From contig NZ_JAUZQF010000008.1 of the NCBI RefSeq assembly GCF_030718205.1, positions 124,001-188,000 of the forward strand: a DNA stretch of 64,000 nt, read 5' to 3'. Below are positions 27,192 to 35,102 of the stretch, piece by piece. A model generated the notes under the pieces. That model was not told the origin of the DNA. It saw only the letters and a program-made list of their open reading frames with translations, and searched no databases. Source of the stretch: Nonomuraea turcica (GTDB lineage Bacteria; Actinomycetota; Actinomycetes; Streptosporangiales; Streptosporangiaceae). Position 1 is the stretch's first letter, and every line of letters begins with the position of its first letter. Position numbers and translations under genes: made by a program.

Positions 27192-28001
27192 CTATGACTC
27201 CTGAGCCGCCCAGAAGCGCCGCACATGCGGCACCAGCTCGGCGGCCCGCTCGTCGGGGAAGAACAACCGGCCGCCTTCGATCTCGACGATCTCTCTGACG
27301 CCGGGGATCGTGTCGCGCAACCAGCGGGCCCAGCTCACGTCGAAGAAGACGTCGCCCGTGCCCCACACCACGAGCGTCGGCACGGTCAGCACGGTGAGCT
27401 GCGGTTCGATGGCGATCATGTCCTTGGCGTCGAGGGAGGCCAGCATGCGCTCGAAGGCCCGGCCGCCGCCCGGCTTGGCGAAGATCGGCCGGAGATACGC
27501 CTCCACCAGCGCGGCTGGGTCGTCGATCCGCTCGTAACCTTCACCGAAGGCGGTCTTGGCCACCAGCTCCGGCTGGTCGAGCACGGCGGCGGTGAGCTCG
27601 GCCAACTCGCCCCTTCGCGCCAGCTCGACGGTGGGTTCGAACGCCTTCGGCGGGGTGTTGGTGTGCACGTCGCAGTTGGTGAGGGTGAGCGTGCGGAGTC
27701 GCTCGCGGTGCCGTACCGCGAAGATCTGGGCGACGGCGCCGCCGGTGTCGTTGGCGACGAGATCCACGTCGGTGAGGCCGAGCTCTTCGCACAGCTCTTC
27801 CACCGCCTCGGCGAGCGCGGGGATCGACAGGTCCTCGCGCGGCGCGCTGCCGCCGTGCAGCGGCAGGTCGATGGCGACGCAGCGGCGCTCGTCGCGGAGC
27901 TCGGCGATGACGTTGCGCCACAGGTACGAGCTGGTCCCGACGCCGTGCACGAACAGCGCCACCGGCCCCTGCCCGACGTCCACGTAGTTGATGCCGTCCA
28001 C
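27192..28001 (-). CDS. Alpha/beta hydrolase with Asp in the nucleophile position
   Basis: Hydrolase of about 269 aa. Oxyanion region VALFVHGVGTSSYLW; the nucleophile elbow reads LVANDTGGAVAQ, so the usual GxSxG serine is replaced by aspartate as in haloalkane dehalogenases and some epoxide hydrolases. TLVVWGTGDVFFDV is the acid-residue strand. The catalytic His of the final strand is less obvious; VPHVRRF near the end is a candidate. The GTG at 28001 is preferred (TGGAGG 6 nt upstream); ATG 28016 lacks a ribosome site. Divergent from a TetR gene whose operators lie between them, so its expression is probably repressed by that TetR. Confidence 0.8.
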   Translation of the reverse strand: MDGINYVDVGQGPVALFVHGVGTSSYLWRNVIAELRDERRCVAIDLPLHGGSAPREDLSIPALAEAVEELCEELGLTDVDLVANDTGGAVAQIFAVRHRERLRTLTLTNCDVHTNTPPKAFEPTVELARRGELAELTAAVLDQPELVAKTAFGEGYERIDDPAALVEAYLRPIFAKPGGGRAFERMLASLDAKDMIAIEPQLTVLTVPTLVVWGTGDVFFDVSWARWLRDTIPGVREIVEIEGGRLFFPDERAAELVPHVRRFWAAQES

Positions 28002-28026
28002 AGATGACCTCCACATCGGATTACAA

Positions 28027-28066
28027 ACCGACTGTCGGTCTATGAAATTACCGACTGACAGTCGGT
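28027..28066. promoter_or_regulatory. Paired palindromic operators between hydrolase and TetR gene
   Basis: ACCGACTGTCGGT at 28027-28039 and ACCGACTGACAGTCGGT at 28050-28066 are both perfect palindromes around one central base and share the same outer half-site ACCGACTG/GTCGGT. They lie in the 82-nt gap between divergent starts. This is the expected layout for a TetR repressor controlling its own gene and the hydrolase. Confidence 0.75.
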
Positions 28067-28083
28067 TTGTCTACAGTGAGTCC

Positions 28084-28659
28084 ATGAACCTCAAGGCGGA
28101 GCGCGGCGCGGCAACCCGCGACAAGGTCCTGGCCATCGCCACGCGGCTGTTCGCCGAGCGGGGCTACGACGACACCTCGATCGAGACGGTCCTGCAGGAG
28201 ACAGGGCTGAGCAGAGGGGCGCTCTACCACCACTACGCGGGCAAGGACGCCTTGTTCGAGGCGGTGCTCGAGGCCACGGAGTCGGCCGTGCAGGTCAAGA
28301 TCATTGAGGCGGTGAACGGCATCACCGACCCTGCCGCCGCACTGAGGGCCGGGGTCCTGGCCTGGATCAGGCTCGCCGGGGACCCGGTCATCAAGCAGAT
28401 CGTCCTCATCGACGCGCCTGCGGTGCTGGGGTGGGAGCGGTGGCGGGCCATGGAGGAGCGCTACTCGTTCGGCATGCTGAAAGCGGCCTTGAAGGGCACG
28501 GAGGCGGTGCCGGCGGAGTTTCTGGACCTGCACGCGCACATGCTGCTGGCCGCCATCAACGAGAGCGTCCTGCTGGTGGCGCGGGGCGGCGACCACGCCG
28601 CCGCCGAGGCGGCCGTCGAAGAATTCCTCCGCCGGCTCCTCCACCCCACTGGTGGCTGA
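28084..28659 (+). CDS. TetR-family transcriptional regulator
   Basis: Repressor of 191 aa. The HTH region reads ERGYDDTSIETVLQETGLSRGALYHHYAGKDALFEAV, very typical TetR, and the C-terminal part is helical with the pattern of a TetR_C_33-like ligand domain (VLAWIRLAGDPVIKQIVLIDAPAVLGWERW). ATG 28084 is chosen because the upstream frame to 27988 runs through the operators. It probably controls the divergent Asp-nucleophile hydrolase and itself through the two ACCGAC palindromes. Confidence 0.88.
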   Translation: MNLKAERGAATRDKVLAIATRLFAERGYDDTSIETVLQETGLSRGALYHHYAGKDALFEAVLEATESAVQVKIIEAVNGITDPAAALRAGVLAWIRLAGDPVIKQIVLIDAPAVLGWERWRAMEERYSFGMLKAALKGTEAVPAEFLDLHAHMLLAAINESVLLVARGGDHAAAEAAVEEFLRRLLHPTGG

Positions 28660-29106
28660 GCACCGCGACAGGCGCCGGCCCCCACCGCGCCACGCCCCGT
28701 GGGCGCGGCGCACGGCGGCCTCCGCCGTCGCATGCGGTGGCAGCACATGACGCGGCTGCTCCGAAGCGCGGCTCTGTAGGCCACAGCCGGCGGGCAGCCG
28801 AGCCCGTGAGCAACCGAGCCCATGGGCGCCCGAGCCCGTGGACGGCCGAGCGCATGGACGGCCGAGCGCATGGACGGCCGAGCGCATGGACGGCCGAGCG
28901 CATGGACGGCCGAGCCCATGAGCGCCCCAAGCGCATGGGCAGCCGAGCCGGTCGGCGTGCGGGTCCGTGGGCGAGCGGGTCCGTGGGCGGGCCGGAGGCG
29001 TCAGGCACGGAGCGGCGTCGGGTATCGGGGCGCAGGGCCCGGTGCCGGAAAATACGCAGCCGCCGGTTCCGGGAGCGGAGCCGGCGGCTTGGGAAGGATG
29101 GGTGGG
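28660..29106. other. Intergenic region with degenerate GC-rich repeats, no gene
   Basis: About 450 nt between the TetR stop and the sigma-factor stop. It contains the 16-bp tandem repeat described separately plus loosely related units (CGAGCCCGTG, GGGTCCGTGGGCGAGC) on both sides up to about 28995. Open frames through it exist on both strands only because the repeat lacks stop codons; they show no ribosome site or domain. Convergent transcription from both sides ends here, but no single clear terminator was found. Confidence 0.6.
28832..28911. repeat. 16-bp tandem repeat, five units
   Basis: Five consecutive 16-bp units: GAGCCCGTGGACGGCC once, then GAGCGCATGGACGGCC four times identically (28848-28911). 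More diverged copies flank both ends. Because 16 is not a multiple of three, any translation cycles through three frames, arguing against a coding repeat. Exact copies suggest recent slippage or unequal exchange. Confidence 0.9.
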
Positions 29107-30048
29107 TCAGGCGGCGGCCGTGGCCATCTTGCGGAGACGGGCCAAGGCGTCGCGTTCGATGCGCCGGGCCCGGTCGCGGCCGATGCCGTAGCGCTCCCCG
29201 ACCTCGGTCAACGTGTGCTCACGCCCGTCCACCAGCCCATAGCGCCACCGCAACATCTCGCTGGTCGGCCCCTCGAGCCCGGTCAGCCACAGCTCCAGCC
29301 GCTCCCGCTCCAGGATGTCGATCGCCTGCTGCTCGGGATCGGCCCACGTGTCGTCCGCGATCATGTCGCCGAGTTCGGTCTCGTCCTCGTCGCCCACCCC
29401 CAGTTGGAGTGAGACGGGATCGGAGGCCCAGCGCCGCAGCTCACGCACCCGTTCGATGGGCAGCTCGAGGATCTCGGCAAGATCGTCATCGGTCGGCTCG
29501 GCGTCGAACTCGGCCAGCATGTCCCTGCGTACGCGCATCAGCCGGGTCATCTGCTCCCCGGCGTGCGTCGGCAGCCGCACCGGCCGCGCCTGCTCGTGGA
29601 TGGCCCGCCCCACCGACTGCCTGATCCACCACGTCGCGTAGGTGGAGAACTTGTATCCCCGCTGGTAGTCGAACTTCTCCACCGCCCGCACCAGGCCAAG
29701 GTTCCCCTCCTGGACGAGGTCGATGAGCGGCATCCCCCGGCCCGAGTATTTCCTGGCCACCGCCACCACCAGCCGGAGGTTGGCCTGGATGAACTCGTCC
29801 TTCGCCCGCTGACCCGAGATGGCCAGGCGCTCCAGCTCCTCGTCGGCCGCATCCCCGATGCGCGGCTCCGAGCCCCCGCTGTCGAGCAACTGCTCGGCGA
29901 AGAGTCCCGCTTCGATCCGCTTGGCGAGCTCCACCTCTTCCTCCGCTGTAAGCAACGGGACCCGGCCGATCTCCGCCAGGTATGTCCCCAGCAGATCTCG
30001 ATCCGCGACGTGCTGCTCCTGCGTGCGACTCCCCGTAGGCCTTGCCAT
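29107..30048 (-). CDS. RNA polymerase sigma-70 family factor, group 2 (SigA/HrdB-like)
   Basis: Sigma factor of about 313 aa. Region 1.2 (DLLGTYLAEIGRVPLLTAEEEVELAKRIEAG), region 2 with the core-binding and -10 recognition text (NLRLVVAVARKYSGRGMPLIDLVQEGN, FSTYATWWIRQSVGRAIHEQ), region 3, and region 4 HTH (HTLTEVGERYGIGRDRARRIERDALARLRK). It lacks the long N-terminal region of the primary sigma factor. ATG 30048 with GAGG 9 nt upstream is preferred to the TTG/GTG further out. Region 4 differs from the usual VTRERIRQIE (here IGRDRARRIE), so its -35 preference may be altered. Neighbouring genes give no clear target. Confidence 0.9.
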   Translation of the reverse strand: MARPTGSRTQEQHVADRDLLGTYLAEIGRVPLLTAEEEVELAKRIEAGLFAEQLLDSGGSEPRIGDAADEELERLAISGQRAKDEFIQANLRLVVAVARKYSGRGMPLIDLVQEGNLGLVRAVEKFDYQRGYKFSTYATWWIRQSVGRAIHEQARPVRLPTHAGEQMTRLMRVRRDMLAEFDAEPTDDDLAEILELPIERVRELRRWASDPVSLQLGVGDEDETELGDMIADDTWADPEQQAIDILERERLELWLTGLEGPTSEMLRWRYGLVDGREHTLTEVGERYGIGRDRARRIERDALARLRKMATAAA

Positions 30049-30115
30049 CCCCAGGCACCTCGTTCCGCAGCTGCGTTCTATATCCGGCCAACGTCCGGCC
30101 AGATGCAAAGATTCC

Positions 30116-31300
30116 CTAAAGCACTACGTCCGAGGGAGGGTTCTGGATGTCCTCCTCAAGGAGGAGACCGCCCTGAAGCACCTGGTGAACGAGGGGAACG
30201 CCGGGCCGGTAGGCCAGATGCACGTATGAGGGGGCGTCGAGCACGACGAGGTCCGCGCGGGCTCCGGGCCGCAGCCAGCCTACGTCCGTGCGCCGCAACG
30301 CGCGCGCCCCGCCGTACGTGGCCGCCCTGATCGCCTCCAGCGGCGTCATGCGCATCTCGCGCACGGCCAGCGCCACGCAGAACGCCATCGACGACGTGTA
30401 GGAGGACCCCGGATTGCAGTCGGTGGCCAGCGCCACGGTGACCCCGGCGTCGATCAGCCGTCTGGCGTCCGGATACGGCGACCTGGTCGAGAACTCGGCC
30501 CCTGGCAACAACGTCGCCACCGTTTCTGAGGACGCCAGCGCGTCCACGTCCGCGGGCGTCAGGTGCGTGCAGTGGTCGGCCGAGGCGGCCCCCAGCTCGC
30601 AGGCGATCCGCACACCCGGCCCTTCGCCGAGCTGGTTGGCGTGCACCCGCACCCCGAGCCCCGCCTTCATTCCGGCGCTGAGGATCTCCCGCGTCTGGTC
30701 ACCGTCGAACGCCCCGCGCTCGCAGAACACGTCCACCCACTTGGCGTACGGCGCGCACGCCTCCAGCATCTCCCCGGCCACCAGCCGCACGTAGGAGTCC
30801 GCGTCCATGTCCGCGGGCACCACGTGCGCCCCCAGGAAGGTGGTCTCGCCGGTCAGCCCCGTGGCGATCTCCAGGGAGCGTCGCTCGTCCTCGACCGTCA
30901 GCCCGTACCCGCTCTTGATCTCCACGGTGGTGGTGCCCTGGGCGCGCATCTCGGTCACCAGGGCATGGGCGCGGGCGGCCAGTTCGGCGTCGCCGGCCTG
31001 CCGGGTGGCGGCGACCGTCGTCCTGATGCCGCCCCCGGTGTAGGGCTCGCCGGACATCCGGGCCCGGAACTCCGCCGTACGGTCGCCGGCGAAGATCAGG
31101 TGCGCGTGGCTGTCGACGAAGCCGGGGATGACGGCGCGCCCTCGCACGTCCAGTCGCTCGTCGGCGTCAGGGGCCTGCGCGGCGGGACCCACCCAGGCCA
31201 CCAGGCCGTCGGCCAGGACCAGCGCCGCGTCGGGGATCTCCTCCCGCTCCGGATCGCCGGTGTACAACAGCCCGATGCCGTCGATGAGGGTCGTGGTCAT
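30116..31300 (-). CDS. hutI: Imidazolonepropionase
   Basis: Amidohydrolase-superfamily enzyme of 394 aa converting imidazolone-5-propionate to N-formimino-L-glutamate, third step of histidine breakdown. Metal site HAHLIFAGDR (HxH) near residue 66, FLGAHVVPADMD, VRVHANQLGEGPG and the Asp loop LATDCNPGSSYT. ATG 31300 overlaps the hutF stop by 4 nt; a longer frame to 31756 lies antisense-like within hutF and is rejected. Last gene of M20 amidohydrolase-hutF-hutI. Confidence 0.95.
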   Translation of the reverse strand: MTTTLIDGIGLLYTGDPEREEIPDAALVLADGLVAWVGPAAQAPDADERLDVRGRAVIPGFVDSHAHLIFAGDRTAEFRARMSGEPYTGGGIRTTVAATRQAGDAELAARAHALVTEMRAQGTTTVEIKSGYGLTVEDERRSLEIATGLTGETTFLGAHVVPADMDADSYVRLVAGEMLEACAPYAKWVDVFCERGAFDGDQTREILSAGMKAGLGVRVHANQLGEGPGVRIACELGAASADHCTHLTPADVDALASSETVATLLPGAEFSTRSPYPDARRLIDAGVTVALATDCNPGSSYTSSMAFCVALAVREMRMTPLEAIRAATYGGARALRRTDVGWLRPGARADLVVLDAPSYVHLAYRPGVPLVHQVLQGGLLLEEDIQNPPSDVVL

Positions 31301-32622
31301 CGCAGCGCTCCGATCGCCTCGGCCAGCATGGATCCGACGTCGCCCAGCACATGCCTGCCGTCCTCGACGACGCGCCGCCCGCCGGACACCACCGAGTGCA
31401 CGTCGGCCGCCGTGGCCGCGAACACCACGGCCTCCGCTCCGCTCGCGCCCGCCGTGCGCACGGAGTCGAGGCGCACCGACACCAGGTCGGCCCGGGCGCC
31501 GGGCACGAGCATGCCCGCGTCGGGGAAGCCGAGCGAGGTGTGGCCGGCGGTCGTGGCCGCGGCGAGCAGGTCGGCGGCGGACCAGTGGCCGCGTTTCCCG
31601 CTGGCCAGCCGCTCGTCCAGCTCGACCGCCCTGGCCTCTTCGAACAGGTCGATCACAGCATGGCTGTCGGAGCCGAGCGTGATCGGCGCGCCCCGGTCGG
31701 CGAGGGTCCTGGCGGGGCCGATGCCGTCGGCGAGGTCGCGCTCGGTGGTGGGGCACATGCAGACGTGCGTGCCCGAGTGGGCGAGCAGCTCGACGTCCAC
31801 GTCAGTCAGGTGGGTGGCGTGCACGGCGGTCGAGCGCGGTCCCAGCGCCTCGTGCTCGTGCAGGAGCTGGACGGGCGTGGCGGCGTACATCTCGACGCAG
31901 GCCGCGTTCTCCGCGCGCTGCTCGGAGACGTGCACGTGCAGGGGCGCCGCGTGCCGGTGGGAGAACTCGGCGACGACCGGCATCTGCTCGGGCCGCACCG
32001 CCCGCACCGAGTGGATGGCCGCGCCGATCTCCACGTCACCCTGACCTTCGTAGGAGGCGGCCAGGTCATCGGCCCTGACGGCCCAGCGCTCGGCGTCGCC
32101 GTCACCGAAGCGGACCTGCGCGCCGGCCAGCGGCGCGCCCATGCCGCCGGACAGGTAGCAGGTGTCGAGCAGCGTGATGCGCAGCCCGGCGTCGCGAGCG
32201 GCCTGGACGAGGACGTGGCCCATGGCGTTGGGGTCGTCGTACGGCTTGCCGCCCGGCGCGTGGTGCAGGTAGTGGAACTCGCCCACACAGGTCACCCCGG
32301 CCAGCGCCATCTCGGCGTACACGGCCGTGGCCAGGCGCAGGTAGCTGTCGGGGTCGAGCCGGGTGGCCACCTCGTACATCCGATCGCGCCAGGTCCAGAA
32401 GTCGCCCTTTCCCTCCTGCGCGGCGCCTCTGAGCGCGCGGTGGAACGCGTGCGAGTGGGCGTTGGCCAGGCCGGGAACGGTGATCCCGGCCAGCCGTCCG
32501 GCGTCGGCGGGCGGCGGGCCCTGGCCGATCCGCGCGATCCTGCCTCCCTCGACCACCACGATCACGTCGTCCGCGACGCCGTCGGGCAGCCAGGCCTGCT
32601 CGCACCAGTACGTCAGCGACAC
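31297..32622 (-). CDS. hutF: Formimidoylglutamate deiminase
   Basis: Amidohydrolase of 441 aa that releases ammonia from N-formimino-L-glutamate to give N-formyl-L-glutamate. HxH metal ligands in LANAHSHAFHRALRG, then FHYLHHAP, LHVHVSEQ, AVHATHLTD and LGSDSHAVIDLFEEAR supply the remaining ligands. Its presence means the pathway uses the deiminase/formylglutamate route rather than direct HutG formiminoglutamase. GTG start; overlaps the upstream M20 gene by 10 nt. Confidence 0.95.
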   Translation of the reverse strand: MSLTYWCEQAWLPDGVADDVIVVVEGGRIARIGQGPPPADAGRLAGITVPGLANAHSHAFHRALRGAAQEGKGDFWTWRDRMYEVATRLDPDSYLRLATAVYAEMALAGVTCVGEFHYLHHAPGGKPYDDPNAMGHVLVQAARDAGLRITLLDTCYLSGGMGAPLAGAQVRFGDGDAERWAVRADDLAASYEGQGDVEIGAAIHSVRAVRPEQMPVVAEFSHRHAAPLHVHVSEQRAENAACVEMYAATPVQLLHEHEALGPRSTAVHATHLTDVDVELLAHSGTHVCMCPTTERDLADGIGPARTLADRGAPITLGSDSHAVIDLFEEARAVELDERLASGKRGHWSAADLLAAATTAGHTSLGFPDAGMLVPGARADLVSVRLDSVRTAGASGAEAVVFAATAADVHSVVSGGRRVVEDGRHVLGDVGSMLAEAIGALR

Positions 32623-33776
32623 AGATCCTCCAGCACGTCCGCCAGTGCCACGACTCCCGCCTCGCAGTCTGCCTGCTCGGCGTGCTCATCGGGGGAATGG
32701 GACACGCCGGTGGGGTTTCTGACGAACAACATCCCGGCCGGCACGCCCGCCGCGGCCATGATCCCGGCGTCGTGCCCGGCGCCGGTCGGCAGGATCGGCG
32801 CGGGCGTGTCGCCGCCCGCCACCCGGGCCAGCCGGTCCCTGAGCTCCGCCTCGAAGCCGACCACCGGCGTCCATGATTCTTCCCGCACGTCCAGCCCTTC
32901 CGCCAGCTCGGCCACCAGCTCACGCACGTCCCGCTCGTCCGCCCCGCGGGCGTCCAGCCAGGCGGAGACCAGGCCGGGGACGGCGTTGGCGTTGCCGGGC
33001 GAGACGCGCACCTTGCCGACCGTGGCCACCACGCCGTGCCGCTCGGCGCCCGCGCGGGCGGCCAGCACCATGCGGGCGAACGGCAGCATCGGGTCGTCGC
33101 GGTCGGCCAGCCTGGTGGTGCCCGCGTGGTCGGCCCGGCCGCGGAAGTCGAACCGCCAGCGCCCGTGCGGCCAGATCACGCTCGCCACGCCCACCGGCCG
33201 TCCCTGGTCGACGAGCCCGCGGCCCTGCTCGACGTGGAGCTCCACGAACGTGCCGACGTTGGCCAGCGTCTCATCGTCCCGCCCGATCCCGTGCGGCTTC
33301 CGCCCGGCTCTGGCCATGACGTCGGCCAGGGTGTCGCCGTCGTCGTCGGTCAGCGCGAGCGCCCTGTCCGGCTGGATCGCGCCCGTCAGCAGCCGCGACC
33401 CCATGCACGGTACGCCGAATCTGGCGCCTTCCTCGTCGGTGAAGCAGACCACGCCCACGGGCCGCCCCGGCGTCACACCGCGGCTCTTCAGCAGGTCGAG
33501 GGCGGCGAAGGCGGAGACGACGCCGAGCGGACCGTCGTACGCGCCGCCCTGCCGCACGGAGTCGAGGTGGCTGCCGGTCACCACGCCAGGCCGGCCGGCC
33601 GGGTCGCCCCACCAGGCCCACAGGTTGCCGTTGCGGTCCTCCCGCAGGTCGAGGCCCCGTCGCGCGGCCTCCCCCGCGAACCACTCCCGTAGCTCCATGT
33701 CGGCCTCCGACCAGGCGTCCCTGACGTAGCCGCCGGTCGCCGGGTCCCGTCCTATGCGCGCGAGTGGTTCAAGCAT
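32613..33776 (-). CDS. M20-family amidohydrolase, allantoate-amidohydrolase-like, in hut operon
   Basis: Dizinc hydrolase of 387 aa of the allantoate amidohydrolase / N-carbamoyl-amino-acid hydrolase family. Metal ligands are readable in GSHLDSV, GGAYDGPLGV, FTDEEGARFG, ELHVEQG and GVSHSPDEHA. The position as first gene before hutF and hutI suggests it hydrolyses N-formyl-L-glutamate to glutamate and formate, replacing a HutG-type enzyme. That assignment comes from context; similarity alone would say allantoate amidohydrolase. A 16-bp palindrome shared with hutU lies 13 nt upstream. Confidence 0.85.
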   Translation of the reverse strand: MLEPLARIGRDPATGGYVRDAWSEADMELREWFAGEAARRGLDLREDRNGNLWAWWGDPAGRPGVVTGSHLDSVRQGGAYDGPLGVVSAFAALDLLKSRGVTPGRPVGVVCFTDEEGARFGVPCMGSRLLTGAIQPDRALALTDDDGDTLADVMARAGRKPHGIGRDDETLANVGTFVELHVEQGRGLVDQGRPVGVASVIWPHGRWRFDFRGRADHAGTTRLADRDDPMLPFARMVLAARAGAERHGVVATVGKVRVSPGNANAVPGLVSAWLDARGADERDVRELVAELAEGLDVREESWTPVVGFEAELRDRLARVAGGDTPAPILPTGAGHDAGIMAAAGVPAGMLFVRNPTGVSHSPDEHAEQADCEAGVVALADVLEDLCR

Positions 33777-33789
33777 GGACCCACTGTAG

Positions 33790-33805
33790 TGAATGGATCC
33801 ATTCA
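33790..33805. promoter_or_regulatory. hut operator 1: palindrome before the M20-hutF-hutI operon
   Basis: TGAATGGATCCATTCA is a perfect 16-bp palindrome 13 nt before the start of the M20 gene. The only other TGAATG-N4-CATTCA I found in the window lies 11 nt before hutU. The position next to the start codons suits repression. The RpiR regulator beside hutU is the best candidate to bind it. Confidence 0.7.
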
Positions 33806-33809
33806 GCGT

Positions 33810-34496
33810 TCAGCTGACCGGCCCCGCCGCCGGTCGCAGGGTCAGCTCGGTGAGGTGGGCGTCGGGGCCCGCCGTGACGGCGGCCAGCACGGCCCGCGCC
33901 ACGCTCTCCGCCCGCAGGTATTTGCCGGGCTCGAACGGGCCGCCCTCGTATCTGCGCACCTCGTGCTGCATATCGGTGGCGACCCGGCCCGGGTAGACGG
34001 TGGTCACCCTGAGGTCGGGCTCCTCCAGCCGCAGTGCGTCGGCGAAGGCCTTCAGGGCGAACTTGCTGGCCGCGTAGGCGGCCCAGTTGGGGTTCGCCCG
34101 CTGGCCGGAGCCCGAGTTGACGCACACGACGTGGCCGCGGGCCGCGCAGAGCGCGGGCAGCAGCAGCCTGGTGAGCTCGGCCACCGCGACGACGTTCACC
34201 TCCATGGTGCGGCGCCAGACCTCGGCGGGCAGGTCCGCGATCCTGCCGAGCTCGGCGATGCCCGCGGAGTGCACCAGCACGTCGAGCCGCTCGATGCCCG
34301 CGACGTCCGCCTCCGTGATCTCGGTCAGCTCCACCGGCCATGGCCGCGCGTCGGGCAGCTCCGCCGCCACCTCGGCGAGCGCGCTCTCGTCCCGCCCGCC
34401 CAGAATGACGTGATGCGTGGGCCCCAGCGCCCTCGCGACGGCCGCGCCAATGCCCCGGGAAGCGCCGGTGACCAGCGCCGTAGGTCGTTCAGTCAT
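33810..34496 (-). CDS. Short-chain dehydrogenase/reductase
   Basis: SDR of about 228 aa. Nucleotide-binding TGASRGIGAAVARAL, the NAG-like position as VLVHSAGIAE, catalytic Ser in CVNSGSGQ and YAASK (Tyr-x-x-x-Lys). The C-terminus is short, consistent with classical small SDRs of cofactor type NADP. ATG 34496 is used; 34508 would add four residues. Divergent from a PadR gene with a shared palindrome between them, so probably PadR-controlled. Substrate unknown; it separates the two hut transcription units and is not an obvious hut enzyme. Confidence 0.85.
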   Translation of the reverse strand: MTERPTALVTGASRGIGAAVARALGPTHHVILGGRDESALAEVAAELPDARPWPVELTEITEADVAGIERLDVLVHSAGIAELGRIADLPAEVWRRTMEVNVVAVAELTRLLLPALCAARGHVVCVNSGSGQRANPNWAAYAASKFALKAFADALRLEEPDLRVTTVYPGRVATDMQHEVRRYEGGPFEPGKYLRAESVARAVLAAVTAGPDAHLTELTLRPAAGPVS

Positions 34497-34523
34497 GAGG
34501 GTCAGCATATTGATGTTGACGGT

Positions 34524-34539
34524 TACTCAAATTTGAGTA
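34524..34539. promoter_or_regulatory. PadR-type operator between SDR and padR
   Basis: TACTCAAATTTGAGTA is a perfect 16-bp AT-rich palindrome in the 56-nt gap between divergent SDR and PadR genes. It lies 13 nt before the padR start codon, where bound repressor would block both genes. AT-rich dyads of this type are usual for PadR regulators. Confidence 0.75.
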
Positions 34540-34552
34540 CAAACTTGAACCC

Positions 34553-35083
34553 ATGTCATCGATGCGCGTCCTGATCCTGGGCGTCCTCCTCGACGGCCCC
34601 ATGAACGGCTACGGGGTCCGCAGGCGGCTGGAGGGGATGAGCGCCGACGTCTGGGCCAGCGTCGCCTACGGCTCGATCTACCACGGGCTCGGCAAGATGG
34701 CCGACGAGGGCCTGCTGGAGCTCGTCGAGGCGGGCAAAGGCGGCAAGGGCGTCTACGCGATCACGCAGGCGGGCCACGAGGAGTTCCAGCGACTGCTGCT
34801 GAAGGCCTGGCACGAGGTCAGACCCATCATCGACCCGTTCCAGGTGGCGCTGACGTTCATGGACAAGCTGGAAAAGCAGGAGCTTTTGAGCGCTCTGCAT
34901 GGCAGGATGGCGCAGCTCCAGATGGGCGTCGACACGATGGGCCACATCATGGACCTCAAGCACCACCACGGCGCCCCTGGCCACATCCGCGAAAACCTGC
35001 TGCTGACGCGGGCCATGCTCCAGGCCCAGCTCGACTGGATCGAGAAGGCGATTCCGCGCGTCGAGGCAGACGAACTGCCGTGA
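34553..35083 (+). CDS. PadR-family transcriptional regulator
   Basis: Regulator of 176 aa. Winged-helix N-terminus (LILGVLLDGPMNGYGVRRRLEG, VAYGSIYHGLGKMADEGLL, GKGVYAITQAGHEEFQRLL) and a C-terminal helical dimerisation domain of the Vir_act_alpha_C type ending around residue 170. It is followed 19 nt later by a DrrAB-like exporter pair, the classical pairing for PadR drug-response repressors such as LmrR-like systems. It probably senses the exporter's substrate and represses both directions through the 34524-34539 palindrome. Confidence 0.9.
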   Translation: MSSMRVLILGVLLDGPMNGYGVRRRLEGMSADVWASVAYGSIYHGLGKMADEGLLELVEAGKGGKGVYAITQAGHEEFQRLLLKAWHEVRPIIDPFQVALTFMDKLEKQELLSALHGRMAQLQMGVDTMGHIMDLKHHHGAPGHIRENLLLTRAMLQAQLDWIEKAIPRVEADELP

Positions 35084-35102
35084 ATTTCATCCTAGGAGTC
35101 TC

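Noticed and set aside
28832..28911. Possible CRISPR array because of regular repeats
   Set aside because: Units are 16 bp and directly adjacent, with no spacers; no cas gene is in the window.
28822..29412. 196-codon plus-strand frame through the 16-bp repeat
   Set aside because: It exists only because the repeat lacks stops and then runs antisense to the sigma factor.
30149..30168. Shared CTCCTnnnGGAGGAGACCG motif with 41300-41322
   Set aside because: The first copy is inside the hutI coding sequence (Leu-Glu-Glu codons) and the second is an intergenic run; short similarity is probably chance.
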